Part shown: piece after piece, positions 6,916-14,595 of the stretch
How positions within the stretch are numbered: the first letter of the stretch is position 1
How the letters are laid out: every line of letters starts with the position of its first letter
Assembly: GCA_934725105.1 (NCBI GenBank)
Contig: CAKVBD010000043.1
Span: 1 to 17,762 of the forward strand
Origin: an uncultured Bulleidia sp.
GTDB lineage: Bacteria; Bacillota_I; Bacilli_A; Erysipelotrichales; Erysipelotrichaceae
Length of the DNA: 17,762 bases
Direction of reading: 5' to 3'
Translations under genes and position numbers: made by a program
Notes under the pieces: model-generated
What the model was told of the DNA's origin: nothing
Databases searched by the model: none
The model's input: only the letters and a program-made list of their open reading frames with translations

Positions 6916-9180
6916 ATGAAACAAGAATGGAGAAATTTTAAAGGTGGTCATTGGGTAGATGACATCAACGTACGTGACTTTATTCAAAACAACTATACAC
7001 AGTACGATGGTGATGAATCATTTTTAGCTGATGCTACGGAAGCAACAAACACACTTTGGGACAAAGTACAGGCTTTACAGAAAGAAGAACGTGCAAAAGG
7101 TGGCGTTTTAGAATGTGAAACAGAAATTGTTTCTTCTTTAACAGCGTATGGTCCTGGCTATATTGATGAAGCAACAAAAGATCTTGAAAAGATCGTTGGT
7201 CTTCAGACAGATAAACCACTCAAGCGTGCATTTATGCCTTATGGTGGTATCAAAATGGCTCAACAGGCTGCAGAAACATATGGCTACAAGGTAAACGAAA
7301 AGTTCGATAAGATCTTCAACGAATACCACAAGACACATAACCAGGCAGTATTTGATGCATATACACCAGAAATGAAAGCTGCAAGACACTCTCATATCGT
7401 AACTGGCTTACCAGATACATATGGCAGAGGAAGAATCGTTGGTGACTATAGAAGAGTTGCATTATACGGTATCGATCGTTTGATTGCTGGAAAGCAGGAA
7501 GATCTAAACAGATGCGGTCATGGTGATATGAGTGATGACATCATTCGTCAGCGTGAAGAAATCGCAGAACAGATTCGTGCATTAAAGGGCATGAAGGAAA
7601 TGGCTAAGATCTACGGCTATGATATTTCTCAGCCAGCTAAGAATGCTCACGAAGCAATCCAGTGGCTATACTTCGGCTATCTTGCCGCAATCAAGACACA
7701 GAACGGTGCTGCAATGTCTGTTGGCAGAATCTCTACTTTCTTAGATATTTATATCGAAAGAGATTTGCAGGAAGGTACAATCACAGAACAAGAAGCACAG
7801 GAAATGATTGACCATATGACAATGAAGTTCCGTATGGTTAAGTTCGCAAGAATTCCTTCATACAATGCATTATTCTCTGGTGACCCAGTATGGGCAACAC
7901 TTGAAGTTGGTGGACTTGGACAAGATGGAAGACACATGGTCACAAAGAACGACTACCGTTTCTTACACACACTTGAAAACATGGGTCCTTCACCAGAACC
8001 TAACTTAACAGTTCTATATTCCAAGCGTCTTCCTGAAAGCTTCAAAGAATACGCAGCTAAGATTTCTGTTAAGACAAGCAGTATCCAGTATGAAAATGAC
8101 GATGTCATGAGACCAATCTGGAGTGATGACTACAGCATCTGCTGCTGTGTATCCGCAACACAGACTGGTAAAGAAATGCAGTTCTTTGGTGCACGTGCAA
8201 ACTTAGCAAAGTGCTTGTTATACGCAATCAATGGTGGTAAGGATGAAAAGTTCCTCGATAAGCAAGGCAACCACATGCAGGTTGGTCCAGAATACGCTCC
8301 AATCACTTCTGAATACTTAGACTATAAGGAAGTTATGCATAAGTATGATCTCATGTTAGACTGGTTAGCTGGTTTATATGTTAATATTCTTAACCTCATC
8401 CAGTACATGCATGACAAGTATTACTATGAATCTGCTGAAATGGCACTCATTGATACAAATGTAAGAAGAACATTCGCAACTGGTATTGCTGGATTCTCAC
8501 ACGTTGTAGACTCCTTAAGTGCGATCAAGTATGCAAAGGTTAAGACAGTTCGTGATGAATCTGGTTTAGTTGTTGACTACAAGATTGAAGGCGACTTCCC
8601 GAGATACGGAAATGATGATGATCGTGCAGATGAAATCGCTGTATGGTTACTCAAGGAATTCATGCATAAGATTGAAAAATATCATACATACAGGAATTCC
8701 GAACCAACAACATCTATCTTAACTATCACATCTAACGTTGTTTATGGTAAAGCTACAGGTGCTCTGCCAGATGGAAGAGAAGCATATGCTCCATTCTCCC
8801 CTGGTGCTAACCCAGCATACGGTGCAGAAAAGAACGGCTTGCTTGCATCTTTGAACTCTGTTGCCAAGGTTCCATATGAATATGCATTGGATGGTATCTC
8901 AAATACACAGACAATCTCTCCAAGTGCTTTAGGTCATACAGAAGACGAACAGAAGAAGCAGCTTGTAAATGTATTAGATGGTTACTTCTCTCAGGGTGCA
9001 CATCACCTCAATGTTAACGTATTCGGTATTGATAAGCTAAAGGATGCTATGGAACATCCAGAAAAGCCAGAATATGCTAACTTTACAATCCGTGTATCTG
9101 GTTACGCTGTTAAGTTCATTGACTTAACTCGTGAACAGCAGTTAGACGTTATCGCAAGAAACGCTCACGAAACACTGTAA
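6916..9180 (+). CDS. pflB: Formate C-acetyltransferase (pyruvate formate-lyase)
   Basis: Converts pyruvate and CoA to acetyl-CoA and formate by glycyl-radical chemistry, the main route from pyruvate in many fermenting anaerobes. Length is 754 residues (E. coli 760). The active-site pair is Cys410-Cys411 in CCVSATQTGKEMQFFGARAN, here preceded by a third Cys (Cys409). The radical glycine is Gly729 in RVSGYAV near the C terminus. Other family blocks include RHSHIVTGLPDTYGRGRIVGD cores near residues 160-175. The ribosome site AAGG at 6901-6904 is 11 bases from the ATG, slightly long. Codon use favours AAG, AAC, TTC and GGT more than its neighbours, as in a highly expressed gene. It forms an operon with pflA and ends at a strong terminator. 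No formate transporter is in the window. Confidence 0.98.
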   Translation: MKQEWRNFKGGHWVDDINVRDFIQNNYTQYDGDESFLADATEATNTLWDKVQALQKEERAKGGVLECETEIVSSLTAYGPGYIDEATKDLEKIVGLQTDKPLKRAFMPYGGIKMAQQAAETYGYKVNEKFDKIFNEYHKTHNQAVFDAYTPEMKAARHSHIVTGLPDTYGRGRIVGDYRRVALYGIDRLIAGKQEDLNRCGHGDMSDDIIRQREEIAEQIRALKGMKEMAKIYGYDISQPAKNAHEAIQWLYFGYLAAIKTQNGAAMSVGRISTFLDIYIERDLQEGTITEQEAQEMIDHMTMKFRMVKFARIPSYNALFSGDPVWATLEVGGLGQDGRHMVTKNDYRFLHTLENMGPSPEPNLTVLYSKRLPESFKEYAAKISVKTSSIQYENDDVMRPIWSDDYSICCCVSATQTGKEMQFFGARANLAKCLLYAINGGKDEKFLDKQGNHMQVGPEYAPITSEYLDYKEVMHKYDLMLDWLAGLYVNILNLIQYMHDKYYYESAEMALIDTNVRRTFATGIAGFSHVVDSLSAIKYAKVKTVRDESGLVVDYKIEGDFPRYGNDDDRADEIAVWLLKEFMHKIEKYHTYRNSEPTTSILTITSNVVYGKATGALPDGREAYAPFSPGANPAYGAEKNGLLASLNSVAKVPYEYALDGISNTQTISPSALGHTEDEQKKQLVNVLDGYFSQGAHHLNVNVFGIDKLKDAMEHPEKPEYANFTIRVSGYAVKFIDLTREQQLDVIARNAHETL

Positions 9181-9185
9181 TATTT

Positions 9186-9221
9186 AAAAAGATCTGAACT
9201 TTGAAAATTCAGATCTTTTTT
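9186..9221 (+). terminator. Strong bidirectional terminator after pflB
   Basis: AAAAAGATCTGAA (9186-9198) and TTCAGATCTTTTT (9208-9220) form a perfect 13-bp stem with a 9-base loop. A T run follows on the plus strand and a T5 tract also ends the stem on the minus strand. It lies between two convergent genes, pflB and the toxin gene, and can serve both. Confidence 0.9.
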
Positions 9222-9228
9222 AATTATT

Positions 9229-9511
9229 TTATTTTGTAAATAGATCGCTATGCGTTCCTGTACGAGACAGCGTTAATACCAAAACATCGTCATCTATCCG
9301 ATAAACAAGTAGCCAATCTGGTTGTATATGGCATTCTCTATGCCCAACCCAATTCCCATTTAATGCATGGTCTTTATTCTTCTCGGGAAGTGACTCTCCA
9401 CGAGATAAAATTCGAATTATTTCATCTAATAATTCAATATTTAAATGTCGTTTCATCGCAAGTTTATAATCTTTTTTTAAACTGCGTTGTCCATACAATT
9501 TCTCGGTTCAT
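9229..9511 (-). CDS. YafQ/RelE-family toxin, frame broken by one base in an A7 run
   Basis: YafQ-type toxins are ribosome-dependent mRNA endonucleases. From the A7 run on, all YafQ landmarks are present: KDYKLAMKRH, KDHALNGNW, HIQPDW and the C-terminal RTGTHSDLF; these carry the His/Asp residues important in E. coli YafQ. The expected start, ATG 9511, overlaps the antitoxin stop as ATGA and begins MNREIVWTTQFKK, a normal YafQ N terminus, but this frame stops at TAA 9464-9466. The remaining frame is shifted by one base in seven A (T7 at 9472-9478 on plus). With six A the protein would be 93 residues (E. coli YafQ 92). Otherwise only TTG 9498 is available (89 residues, first strand scrambled). 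It may be a decayed toxin, a sequencing error, or a gene needing slippage; the sequence alone cannot decide. Confidence 0.8.
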
Positions 9512-9780
9512 CTCTTCAGTTCTCTTAACGCTTCTTCCACATCAGAATAATGCTTTACGTTAGGATCCTTAGAAATTTTTTCAGCCTCCAACAATGCTGA
9601 AATTGTTTTTGAATTAGGCTGATTCAACCGAACATCAAATGGAAATCCACCTGCCCTTAAAGATTGTCTCAAAAATACATTAATTGCTGTTGTAAGATTC
9701 ACTCCAAGTTCACCATAAAGTTCTTCACATTGTTTCTTAATATCACTGTCCATTCGAACACTAAAATTTGTTGTGGTCAT
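9508..9780 (-). CDS. RelB/DinJ-family antitoxin
   Basis: A 90-residue protein that should bind and neutralise the YafQ-like toxin and repress its own operon. The N-terminal half (TTTNFSVRMDSDIKKQCEEL) is the ribbon-helix-helix DNA-binding part, and GVNLTTAINVFLRQSLRAGGFPF is the hallmark of DinJ/RelB antitoxins. The C-terminal half (DPNVKHYSDVEEALRELKR) is the toxin-binding region. The frame is open back to 9840, but ATG 9780 is chosen: GGAGGT lies four bases upstream, and the promoter -10 lies inside the longer reading. The stop overlaps the toxin ATG (ATGA), as usual for such pairs. Confidence 0.92.
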   Translation of the reverse strand: MTTTNFSVRMDSDIKKQCEELYGELGVNLTTAINVFLRQSLRAGGFPFDVRLNQPNSKTISALLEAEKISKDPNVKHYSDVEEALRELKR

Positions 9781-9791
9781 ACGCACCTCCA

Positions 9792-9834
9792 ATGCATTCT
9801 TATGCATAAATATTGTATATCTATCGCAATGCAT
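9792..9834. repeat. Three ATGCAT repeats, candidate antitoxin operator
   Basis: ATGCAT occurs at 9792-9797, 9802-9807 and 9829-9834. The first two are four bases apart and lie around the predicted transcript start; the third lies in the promoter spacer beside the -35. ATGCAT is self-complementary, so the copies act as both direct and inverted repeats, which suits a dimeric ribbon-helix-helix repressor. Assignment to the antitoxin is inference. Confidence 0.5.
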
Positions 9835-9840
9835 TATCAA
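9812..9840 (-). promoter_or_regulatory. Promoter of the toxin-antitoxin operon
   Basis: On the minus strand TTGATA (9835-9840) and TACAAT (9812-9817) are separated by 17 bases, a strong sigma-A-type match. Transcription should start near 9805, about 25 bases before ATG 9780. It separates the pair from the pcrA-ligA-GNAT genes, although no terminator lies between them, so read-through is possible. Confidence 0.72.
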
Positions 9841-9855
9841 CTCAATAGAAACAAT

Positions 9856-10314
9856 TTATACTTTCTTTTCCATTGTCATGTTCATTGGTGTCATACCTAA
9901 GGATTCATAGAAACGTATTGCATCTTGATTGAATGACCATACCGTCAGTTCTATACCTGTTGCTTCATATGCTTTTGCTACGTCCTCTGCATAATGATAT
10001 AGTTCACGACCAATGCCACTCTTTCGATGATTCTCATCCACAACCAGATCACTAATGTAGAAAACATTCCTATCATTCACAACTTCATATCCAGGTTTTA
10101 CATGATGTTCCATCATTAATAAGCCAACAATTTCATCCTCTTTGATATATACATAATGGAAATATTCATCCTGAAATAATTTTGCAAAATAAGATTGGCT
10201 CAATGCATCTCCATCCCGAAAGATATCTGGACGATTGATATAGTGAAGCTGATGAACCTGCTTCATCAGTTTTCTCACACCATCATAATCACTCTTTAGC
10301 ATTTTACGAATCAT
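9856..10314 (-). CDS. GNAT-family N-acetyltransferase
   Basis: A 152-residue single-domain acetyltransferase that should transfer an acetyl group from acetyl-CoA to an amine. The acetyl-CoA pyrophosphate loop is RKSGIG, inside DLVVDENHRKSGIGREL at about residues 91-107. The closing block ELTVWSFNQDAIRFYESLGM is also typical. The substrate cannot be read from sequence; the general form resembles RimI-like and small-molecule acetyltransferases of Bacillota. ATG 10314 lies three bases after the ligA stop, with GGTGA as ribosome site, so it is the last gene of the pcrA-ligA cluster. That position is probably for shared expression rather than a shared role. Confidence 0.88.
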   Translation of the reverse strand: MIRKMLKSDYDGVRKLMKQVHQLHYINRPDIFRDGDALSQSYFAKLFQDEYFHYVYIKEDEIVGLLMMEHHVKPGYEVVNDRNVFYISDLVVDENHRKSGIGRELYHYAEDVAKAYEATGIELTVWSFNQDAIRFYESLGMTPMNMTMEKKV

Positions 10315-10317
10315 ATC

Positions 10318-12300
10318 TTATTCACCAAACTGTGCAATGAATTCATCTTCAGAAATGATTGGTACACCTAAAGACTTTGCTTTCGTATTTTTACTGCTTG
10401 TGCTGGTGACATCATTATTAATGAGATAGTTTGTACTCTTTGATACAGATCCCGTCACTTTACCACCATGTGCTTCAATATATGCTTTCAATTCATTTCG
10501 ATTCTTATAGTGATGCACATCACCAGTCACAACGAATGTTAAATTCTTGCACTTATCATCCACTGCTTCTGTAGCAGTCTTATTCACTGTTAAATACTGC
10601 AATAGATCCTGATAATCACGCAGATTCTTTTCATCCTGAAACCACTTCACAAATGCAGAACTCTTTTCACTGCCAATACCATCAATATATGCAAAACATT
10701 CAGTATCTTCTGTTGTAGATGCTTTTTCAACCAAAGCATTTAAATCTTCCGCATTCAACAGCTTACGCGCAACATCCACACCAACAAGTGGAATATTCAA
10801 CGCATAAATCAATTTCACATCATCTACAGTCTTTGCCTTTTCTAAAGAAGCCATGATATTATCAGCACTCTTTTCACCAAAGCCATCCAATTGTGCAATT
10901 TCTTCTTTATGTGCATCTAAACGATAAATATCTCCAACATTGTGAATCCATCCTTCATTGATAAATCTAGCCAATGTAGCTTCAGAAATACCGTCAATAT
11001 CCATACCGCCCTTAGAAACAAAACGCTTGAATTTCTTCAATTTCTTTGCAGCACAATTCGGATTTGTACACTTCAATGTCTTTGTTCCAGAATTTTCACT
11101 CACACGAATTTCTGTAGGCTGTCCACAAACAGGACACACAGAAGGAATCTCAAGTTTCCCTTCAATCTTAGAAACATGAATAATCTTTGGAATGATCTTG
11201 TTTGCTTTAATCACAGAAACAACAGTTCCCTTTGCTCCAATACCAAGTCTTTCACATTCCGAAATATTACATAATGATGCACGCTTTACCGTTGTTCCTT
11301 CCAGTTCTACTGGTTCAAATACCGCAACCGGTGTAATCGTAGAAGCAGCACAAGACCATTCAATATGATCCAATGTGCTATCAACAGATTCATCCGCCCA
11401 TTTAAATGCATATCCTGCACGTGTAGCGTGATGTCCTGTGACAGAACCTGTAGAAGCATATTGTGTATCATCATATGTGATCACAAGTCCATCTACTGGA
11501 TATGGATTCAAATGACTCGTTACTTTCTTCGTCCACGCATCAATTACCCCGGAAATATTTTCATAGGAAGGATTTTGTATCACTTCATGATCAACGACCG
11601 TAAATCCAAGATCACTCAAATATTGCATCTGTTCACCCCAGGATACAATTTTCTTTTCTGTATAAACAAGCGTAAAAGGAATCCAGTGAATATTTCTACG
11701 CTTCACTTCTTCACTGTCTTTCAAAGACAATGAACCAGATGCCAGGTTTCTAGGATTGGCATAATCTTCTCCTGATTCTAATACAAACTGTTCAAAATCT
11801 TCATAGGAAATCACGGCTTCTCCACGGATCACAAGATGTCCTTTTTCCTTGACTGTCTTTTGAATCCCTTGGATTGCACCGGCTAGATGTGTAATGTTTG
11901 TTCCAATATGTCCATCCCCTCGTGTAACGACTTTTGTCAGTTTTCCATTGTCATATGTCACCACAAGTGTTAACCCATCCAGTTTCCATGACAAAAAGAT
12001 AGGTCTATCACTCGCCCATTTCACTAAATCTGTAACTTTCTTTGTTTTCGCAAGTGACAATGCAGGAAACTCATGCGGTTCTTTCAAACCCTGTGTATCA
12101 TCACTAGATACATTAATTGTTGGAGAATCTTCTAAAACTGTACCTGTTTCTTCTTCCAGCTTTTTTAATGCATCAAATGCAGCATCCCACTCATAGTCAC
12201 TCATACGTTCCTGCTGACCATTGTAATAAGCATCACTCGACTGATTCAATGTATCCACAAGTTCACGCATTTTCTTCATTGCATCTGTATTGTTCATCAT
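10318..12300 (-). CDS. ligA: NAD+-dependent DNA ligase (divergent LigA)
   Basis: Seals nicks in DNA during replication and repair, using NAD+ as adenylate donor. The 660-residue protein has the full LigA order: Ia domain (YY...SDYEWD, residues 25-39), adenylation domain with Lys106 in KLDG, TRGDG, RGE and NPRNLASGS, OB fold, a four-Cys zinc finger (CPVCG...CTNPNC), helix-hairpin-helix repeats, and a C-terminal BRCT domain. Several usual residues differ: SWK-LDG instead of E-x-K-x-DG, Trp38 where Tyr is normal, GSLSL instead of GSLR, and a short TRAGYAFKW block in place of TRAPRWA.AYKF. The start overlaps the pcrA stop (ATGA); the second ATG, 12297, is better spaced from AAGAAGGG and may be the true start. 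pcrA-ligA is a conserved Bacillota arrangement. Confidence 0.93.
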   Translation of the reverse strand: MMNNTDAMKKMRELVDTLNQSSDAYYNGQQERMSDYEWDAAFDALKKLEEETGTVLEDSPTINVSSDDTQGLKEPHEFPALSLAKTKKVTDLVKWASDRPIFLSWKLDGLTLVVTYDNGKLTKVVTRGDGHIGTNITHLAGAIQGIQKTVKEKGHLVIRGEAVISYEDFEQFVLESGEDYANPRNLASGSLSLKDSEEVKRRNIHWIPFTLVYTEKKIVSWGEQMQYLSDLGFTVVDHEVIQNPSYENISGVIDAWTKKVTSHLNPYPVDGLVITYDDTQYASTGSVTGHHATRAGYAFKWADESVDSTLDHIEWSCAASTITPVAVFEPVELEGTTVKRASLCNISECERLGIGAKGTVVSVIKANKIIPKIIHVSKIEGKLEIPSVCPVCGQPTEIRVSENSGTKTLKCTNPNCAAKKLKKFKRFVSKGGMDIDGISEATLARFINEGWIHNVGDIYRLDAHKEEIAQLDGFGEKSADNIMASLEKAKTVDDVKLIYALNIPLVGVDVARKLLNAEDLNALVEKASTTEDTECFAYIDGIGSEKSSAFVKWFQDEKNLRDYQDLLQYLTVNKTATEAVDDKCKNLTFVVTGDVHHYKNRNELKAYIEAHGGKVTGSVSKSTNYLINNDVTSTSSKNTKAKSLGVPIISEDEFIAQFGE

Positions 12301-14507
12301 TCACCCTTCTTTTTTAATCCAGGAAATATTGCGATTTTCTTTAATCCATATGGATATGTAAATGCAATTTCAAGCATTTCTCTCTTCACTTTAATAATGA
12401 TACCTTCGCCAAATTTTGGATGGATGACTGTATCCCCCTTCTTAAACTTCACTTTACTTGCTTTTGGCTGTTCTACATGAATTGGGGAAGGGATTTCATC
12501 TTCATCATCATTTCGACTCATAAAATCCGCAAAGCTATTCTTAAAGATACGTGTTTCACTAGAAGAAGACATCACACCTCTTTGATTAAAACTGCCAGGT
12601 GCTTCTACCATATAGTCATGGTCCATTTCTTTAATAAAACGGCTTGTCTGTCGAGAGCCTTGGATGATAAAGGAGAAACCACCAGCTTCACATACATACA
12701 AATGATTTTTAGCACGCGTAAAAGCTACGTAGGCAAGTCTTCTTTCTTCTTCCATACCATGAGAAGAATCTTCAATCGATCTCGCATTTGGAAAAATACC
12801 TTCATTCAGATCCGTTACAAATACCGTATCAAATTCCAGCCCCTTTGCCGCATGCACCGTCATCAATTGAACACACTCATTCACTTCACCACTGTCACGA
12901 TCTGTATATAAAGCAATATTCTGCAGATATTCATCCAGACTCAAATCAGGATTATCTTCAGAGAAGTTCTGCAGATCTTCCTGTAAAGCCTTCAAGTTTA
13001 AAAGTCTTTCATCTTTCTTTTCCTCATCTACTTCACACATTGCTTTGACGCCACTTTCTTCAACGATCTTCTCTAACAGTTCATCCAGCGGCATCTTTCC
13101 TTCACGCTCAATTGCCTTCCATCCTTCAATCATAGAAACAAATTCTTCAATGGTCTTTTTTGCTTTTCCAGAGAAAATCTGATTTGCTTTCAATACTTCA
13201 TACATTGTTGAATTGTTTCTACGTGCTTCTTCAACAATGTTATCCATTGTCTTTCCACCGATTCCACGCTTTGGTCGATTCAAGATTCTCTGCAAAGCCA
13301 GATCATCTGCCGTAACGATCATTCTCAGATAACAAAGAGCATCTTTTACTTCCATACGTTCATAGAAGCGAATACCACCATAAATAATATATGGAATTCT
13401 AAGATCAATCATCGCTTTTTCAAGACCGCGAGATAGATAGTTAGAACGATACAGAATTGCGATATCAGAATATTTCTTGCCTTGTGTATGAAGCTTCTGG
13501 ATCATTCCCGCAATCCATGCATCTTCATATTCTTCACTCTCCGCTCCAAAATGAATGACTTTATCTTCATTCTTTTTCGATGTATACAATTCTTTCTTCA
13601 AACGATTCTTATTGTTTTGAATTACACTGTTAGAAACACGCAGAATTGCATCCGTAGAACGATAGTTTTCATTCAGCATGATTGTCTTTGCATTTGGAAA
13701 ATCCTTTTCAAAATGCATAATAATATCCACATTAGCACCACGCCATGTATAAATTGTCTGGTCAGGATCACCAACAACATACAAAGAAGCATTTTTACCA
13801 ACAAGAAAACGAATCAATTGATACTGAAGATTATCGATATCCTGAAACTCATCTACAAGTACATATTCAAATCTTCTCTGCCATTTTTCTAAAACAGAAG
13901 GAAAATCTGAAAACAATGTAACTGTCTTTAAGATCAAATCATCAAAATCCAGAGCATACATTTCTTTCAAACGATTCACATAATACTCATAGATTTTTGC
14001 CTTATCAGTATCATCTGTAAAGCTGCCAGCCATTTTCTTCGCAGCTTCAACACCAATCTGTGCTGTTTTATTGTTTGAAATATAGCCAACAACTTCCCCA
14101 GGTGTTAATTTAGAATCTTTCAGATCCAGTTGCTTCATTGCTTCTTTCACAATGGATTTCTGATCATCTGCATCCATGATCGTAAAATTCTTTGGATAGC
14201 CTAAGCATGAAATATCTTCTCTTAAAATACGGACACAAAGAGAATGAATCGTAGAAATCCATTTTGGTTCATCATCTTCATGAAGCATTGTAGAAAGACG
14301 TTCCTTCATTTCCTTTGCGGCTTTATTTGTAAACGTAATTGCTAATATCTTATATGGACGTACATCTTCATCTTCAATCAAATGTACGATACGCATTGTT
14401 AAAACACGTGTTTTACCAGAACCCGCACCCGCAATGATTCTTAAATACTGATCATCAGACAGTACAGCTTCTTTTTGATTTTCATTTAATAATGTAGTAT
14501 CGATCAT
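12297..14507 (-). CDS. pcrA: ATP-dependent DNA helicase PcrA (UvrD/Rep family)
   Basis: A 3'-5' superfamily 1 helicase acting in repair, removal of recombinase filaments and conflicts with RNA polymerase. Of 736 residues, motifs appear in order: Walker A AGAGSGKT, Ia ITFTNKAAKEM, II VLVDEFQD, III GDPDQTIYTWRGA, IV ENYRS, V TVHAAKGLEFD, VI RRLAYVAFTRAK. The C terminus (FKKGDTVIHPKFGEG) is the Tudor-like domain that binds RNA polymerase in PcrA/UvrD. The frame extends back to TTG 14528, but ATG 14507 is chosen: GGAG is well placed before it, and the extra N-terminal residues lie almost at the promoter. First gene of pcrA-ligA-GNAT. Confidence 0.96.
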   Translation of the reverse strand: MIDTTLLNENQKEAVLSDDQYLRIIAGAGSGKTRVLTMRIVHLIEDEDVRPYKILAITFTNKAAKEMKERLSTMLHEDDEPKWISTIHSLCVRILREDISCLGYPKNFTIMDADDQKSIVKEAMKQLDLKDSKLTPGEVVGYISNNKTAQIGVEAAKKMAGSFTDDTDKAKIYEYYVNRLKEMYALDFDDLILKTVTLFSDFPSVLEKWQRRFEYVLVDEFQDIDNLQYQLIRFLVGKNASLYVVGDPDQTIYTWRGANVDIIMHFEKDFPNAKTIMLNENYRSTDAILRVSNSVIQNNKNRLKKELYTSKKNEDKVIHFGAESEEYEDAWIAGMIQKLHTQGKKYSDIAILYRSNYLSRGLEKAMIDLRIPYIIYGGIRFYERMEVKDALCYLRMIVTADDLALQRILNRPKRGIGGKTMDNIVEEARRNNSTMYEVLKANQIFSGKAKKTIEEFVSMIEGWKAIEREGKMPLDELLEKIVEESGVKAMCEVDEEKKDERLLNLKALQEDLQNFSEDNPDLSLDEYLQNIALYTDRDSGEVNECVQLMTVHAAKGLEFDTVFVTDLNEGIFPNARSIEDSSHGMEEERRLAYVAFTRAKNHLYVCEAGGFSFIIQGSRQTSRFIKEMDHDYMVEAPGSFNQRGVMSSSSETRIFKNSFADFMSRNDDEDEIPSPIHVEQPKASKVKFKKGDTVIHPKFGEGIIIKVKREMLEIAFTYPYGLKKIAIFPGLKKKGE

Positions 14508-14530
14508 ATGTTTTTCTCCATCGTTCAACT

Positions 14531-14560
14531 ATTATAACAAAACAAAATAAGAAATGTGAA
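14531..14560 (-). promoter_or_regulatory. Promoter of pcrA-ligA-GNAT
   Basis: On the minus strand TTCACA (14555-14560), 18 bases, then TATAAT (14531-14536) preceded by TGT. This is close to the sigma-A consensus and also an extended -10. Transcription should start near 14524, about 17 bases before ATG 14507. Confidence 0.72.
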
Positions 14561-14566
14561 AGCACA

Positions 14567-14575
14567 TGTTATAAT
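14567..14575 (+). promoter_or_regulatory. Extended -10 promoter of the methyltransferase operon
   Basis: TGT-TATAAT at 14567-14575 is a perfect extended -10; no clear -35 is found 16-18 bases upstream. Transcription should start near 14582, leaving a leader of about 14 bases that holds GAGG at 14582-14585, so the leader is very short. Confidence 0.62.
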
Positions 14576-14595
14576 AGGCACGAGGTAAAAAAAAC

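Larger units (their letters stand above)
14529..14577. repeat. 11-bp inverted repeat carrying two mirrored -10 elements
   Basis: CTATTATAACA (14529-14539) and TGTTATAATAG (14567-14577) are perfect reverse complements, 27 bases apart. Each half is an extended -10 (TGT-TATAAT) facing outwards, one towards pcrA and one towards the methyltransferase operon. The symmetry may simply reflect two good promoters, or also a binding site. Confidence 0.7.

Noticed and set aside
9781..9840. 110-residue version of the antitoxin starting at 9840
   Set aside because: Its first 20 codons contain the promoter -10 and operator repeats; the DinJ family begins at the Met after GGAGGT.
9363..9900. Plus-strand frames opposite the toxin-antitoxin pair
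   Set aside because: No ribosome sites and no family features; the minus-strand genes explain the region.
12420..13892. Plus-strand frames of 86-163 codons opposite pcrA
   Set aside because: Shadows of the helicase gene with no start signals.
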